64,000 bases of DNA from Lucinisca nassula (lineage: Eukaryota > Mollusca > Bivalvia > Lucinida > Lucinidae). The notes under the pieces are model-generated. The model saw nothing but the letters and a program-made list of their open reading frames with translations. It searched no databases and had not been told where the DNA came from. Position numbers and translations under genes: made by a program. The DNA is taken from assembly GCA_963580285.1 (NCBI GenBank), contig OY757010.1, positions 66,982,406-67,046,405 of the forward strand, read 5' to 3'. This document shows positions 62,651 to 64,000 of this stretch, one piece after another; within the stretch, counting starts at the first letter, position 1, and each line of letters opens with the position of its first letter.

Positions 62651-64000
62651 ACAAGAGGGCCCAGAGGGCCCTGGTTCGCTCACCTGTGTGTCACTGTCTC
62701 GAGTACATTCTATGTTTACTCTTGTGGCCATGTTGTTCATCAGCAGAGTGATTTTAGCTTATTTGGTAGGGAGTAACCTAGGCAACATTCCTGGGAATTT
62801 TGAATCAAATTGGCCATAGGGTTTAGGGGGAGTTTCCGTTTGAATCAAATTTACAATATTTTTCTATTTTTACCTACGGTGGCCATTTTGTTCATCCGAG
62901 TGGGATTTATTTAGCCTTTTTGGTAGAGGATCATCTAGGCAACATTGTCGCAAGGAACCTACATGCTAAATATGAAGGCTGTATCTCAAATGCTTTAAAA
63001 GTTATGACAAAGTAGGTAAAAGGTCAAGGTCATGGGTCAAAAGTTTTGAATGGCTGAGAAAACCTTGTCACAAGGAACATGCATGCCAAATATGAAGGCT
63101 CTATCTCACATGGTTCAAAAGGTATGATAAAGTAGGTCAAAGATCAAGGTCACAGGTCAAATCTTTATGAGTGGGAAGCCCTTGTCAGAAGGAACCTACA
63201 TGCCAAATATGAAGGCTCCATCTCAAACGGTTCAAAAGTTATGACAAAATAACCTACCAATCTACTTTTTGATTTGACATGACCCATATTCGAACTTAAC
63301 TGAGATATTGTCCAGATGATCATTCTGAGCAAGTTTTATGATGATTTGACTGAAACTGTGGCCTCTTAAGAGTATTCAAAACATTTTTCTATGATTTGAC
63401 CTGCTGACCTACTTTTTGACCCGCCATAACCCATATTCAAACTTGACACAGATATTGTCAAGATGATCATTCTGAGCAAGTTTGATGATGATCGGACCAA
63501 AGCTTGGGCCCCTAGTGTGTTCACAAGGTTTTTCAACAATCTGACCTACTGACCTACATATTGACCAGACATGACCCATATTCGAAATTAACCGAGATAT
63601 TGTCAAATGATCATTTTGAGCAAGTTTGATGATGATCAGACCAAAACTGTAGCCGCCAGTGTGTTCAGAGGGTTTCTCTATGATTTGACCTACTGACCTA
63701 CTTTTTGACCCAACATGACCCATATTTGAACTTGACTGAGATATTGTCAAGATGATCATTCTGGGCAACTTGATGATGATCGGACCCAAACTGTGGCCTC
63801 TAGTGTGTTCACAAGCTTTTTCTATGATTTGACCTACTGACCTACTTTATGACCGGACATGACCCGTTTTCAAACTTGACCCGGATATTGTCAAGATGAT
63901 CATTCTGGGCAAGTTTGATGATGATCGGACCTAAACTGTGGCCTCTAGTGTGTTCAGAAGGTTTTTCTATGATTTGACCTACTGACCTACTTTCGACCAA
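62651..64000 (+). mobile_element. HINE-like composite element, 3' end outside window
   Basis: Head ACAAGAGGGCCCAGAGGGCCC with GCTCACCTGTG, then a delta piece (62700-62945), an epsilon array (62946-63245), and a beta array from 63246 on. From epsilon onward the order and sequence match the start of the window, so both copies derive from one composite element. The last bases are still beta repeat. Confidence 0.8.
63246..64000 (+). repeat. Core repeat type beta, 145-bp units
   Basis: Five units and a part. GACCTACTGACCTACTTT occurs near 63544, 63688, 63833 and 63977, 144-145 bp apart. Confidence 0.93.

Noticed and set aside
1..64000. Bacterial operon, ribosome binding sites or prophage
   Set aside because: Codon-dense regions are absent; LINE, SINE, Harbinger-like and Tc1 sequences show that the DNA is eukaryotic.

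Overview
The window looks like non-coding, repeat-saturated animal DNA, most likely from a bivalve mollusc. The reasons are eukaryotic transposon families throughout (LINE, tRNA-derived SINE, Tc1, pogo-like, Harbinger-like, MITEs) and a dominant class of short mobile elements built like the bivalve 'pearl' elements and the Helentron-derived HINEs: a 5' head, a tandem-repeat core, an ACGG-type microsatellite and a 3' hairpin. The taxon is an inference, because no species marker was found. No host protein-coding gene could be supported in 64 kb. The only long credible open reading frame is the reverse transcriptase of a LINE (47610-50414, minus strand).

Layout. 1-2122: right part of a composite HINE-like element (three core repeat types, then microsatellite and hairpin). 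2123-4630: reverse-oriented core repeats, a SINE with a target duplication, and two MITEs. 4630-5890: a ~58-bp minisatellite. 6529-11174: an element with ~145-bp units, split by the 3.6-kb element 7419-11029. 11175-12203: SINE-like repeats and a MITE. 12204-17439: two abutting elements with 166-bp units. 17532-20751: MITE, SINE fragments, a 1150-bp Harbinger-like transposon (18126-19275), a tRNA-derived SINE and palindromic MITEs. 20752-24524: another composite element, inserted in a MITE. 24525-33383: MITEs, SINEs and low-copy DNA. 33384-36303: HINE-like element. 36304-39171: MITEs, a 668-bp TIR element and a SINE. 39172-39992: second copy of the element seen at 6529. About 39995-54815: one old element carrying ~13 kb of nested insertions, including the LINE. 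54816-60055: MITEs, SINEs, a Tc1 pseudogene, a 65-bp minisatellite and a degenerate pentanucleotide tract. 60060-62600: a repeat-core element split by a TA-flanked 1428-bp transposon. 62651-64000: left part of an element with the same core order as the one at position 1.

The recurrent theme is modularity. Several unrelated core repeats are carried between the same 5' head and the same 3' hairpin. The inner hairpin stems differ between copies but stay complementary. Hairpins that end an element are intact, while the ones found inside composite elements are broken. This fits a rolling-circle (Helitron/Helentron-like) mobilisation in which a defective terminator lets the next repeat block be captured. 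All family assignments come from reading the sequence; none was checked against a database.
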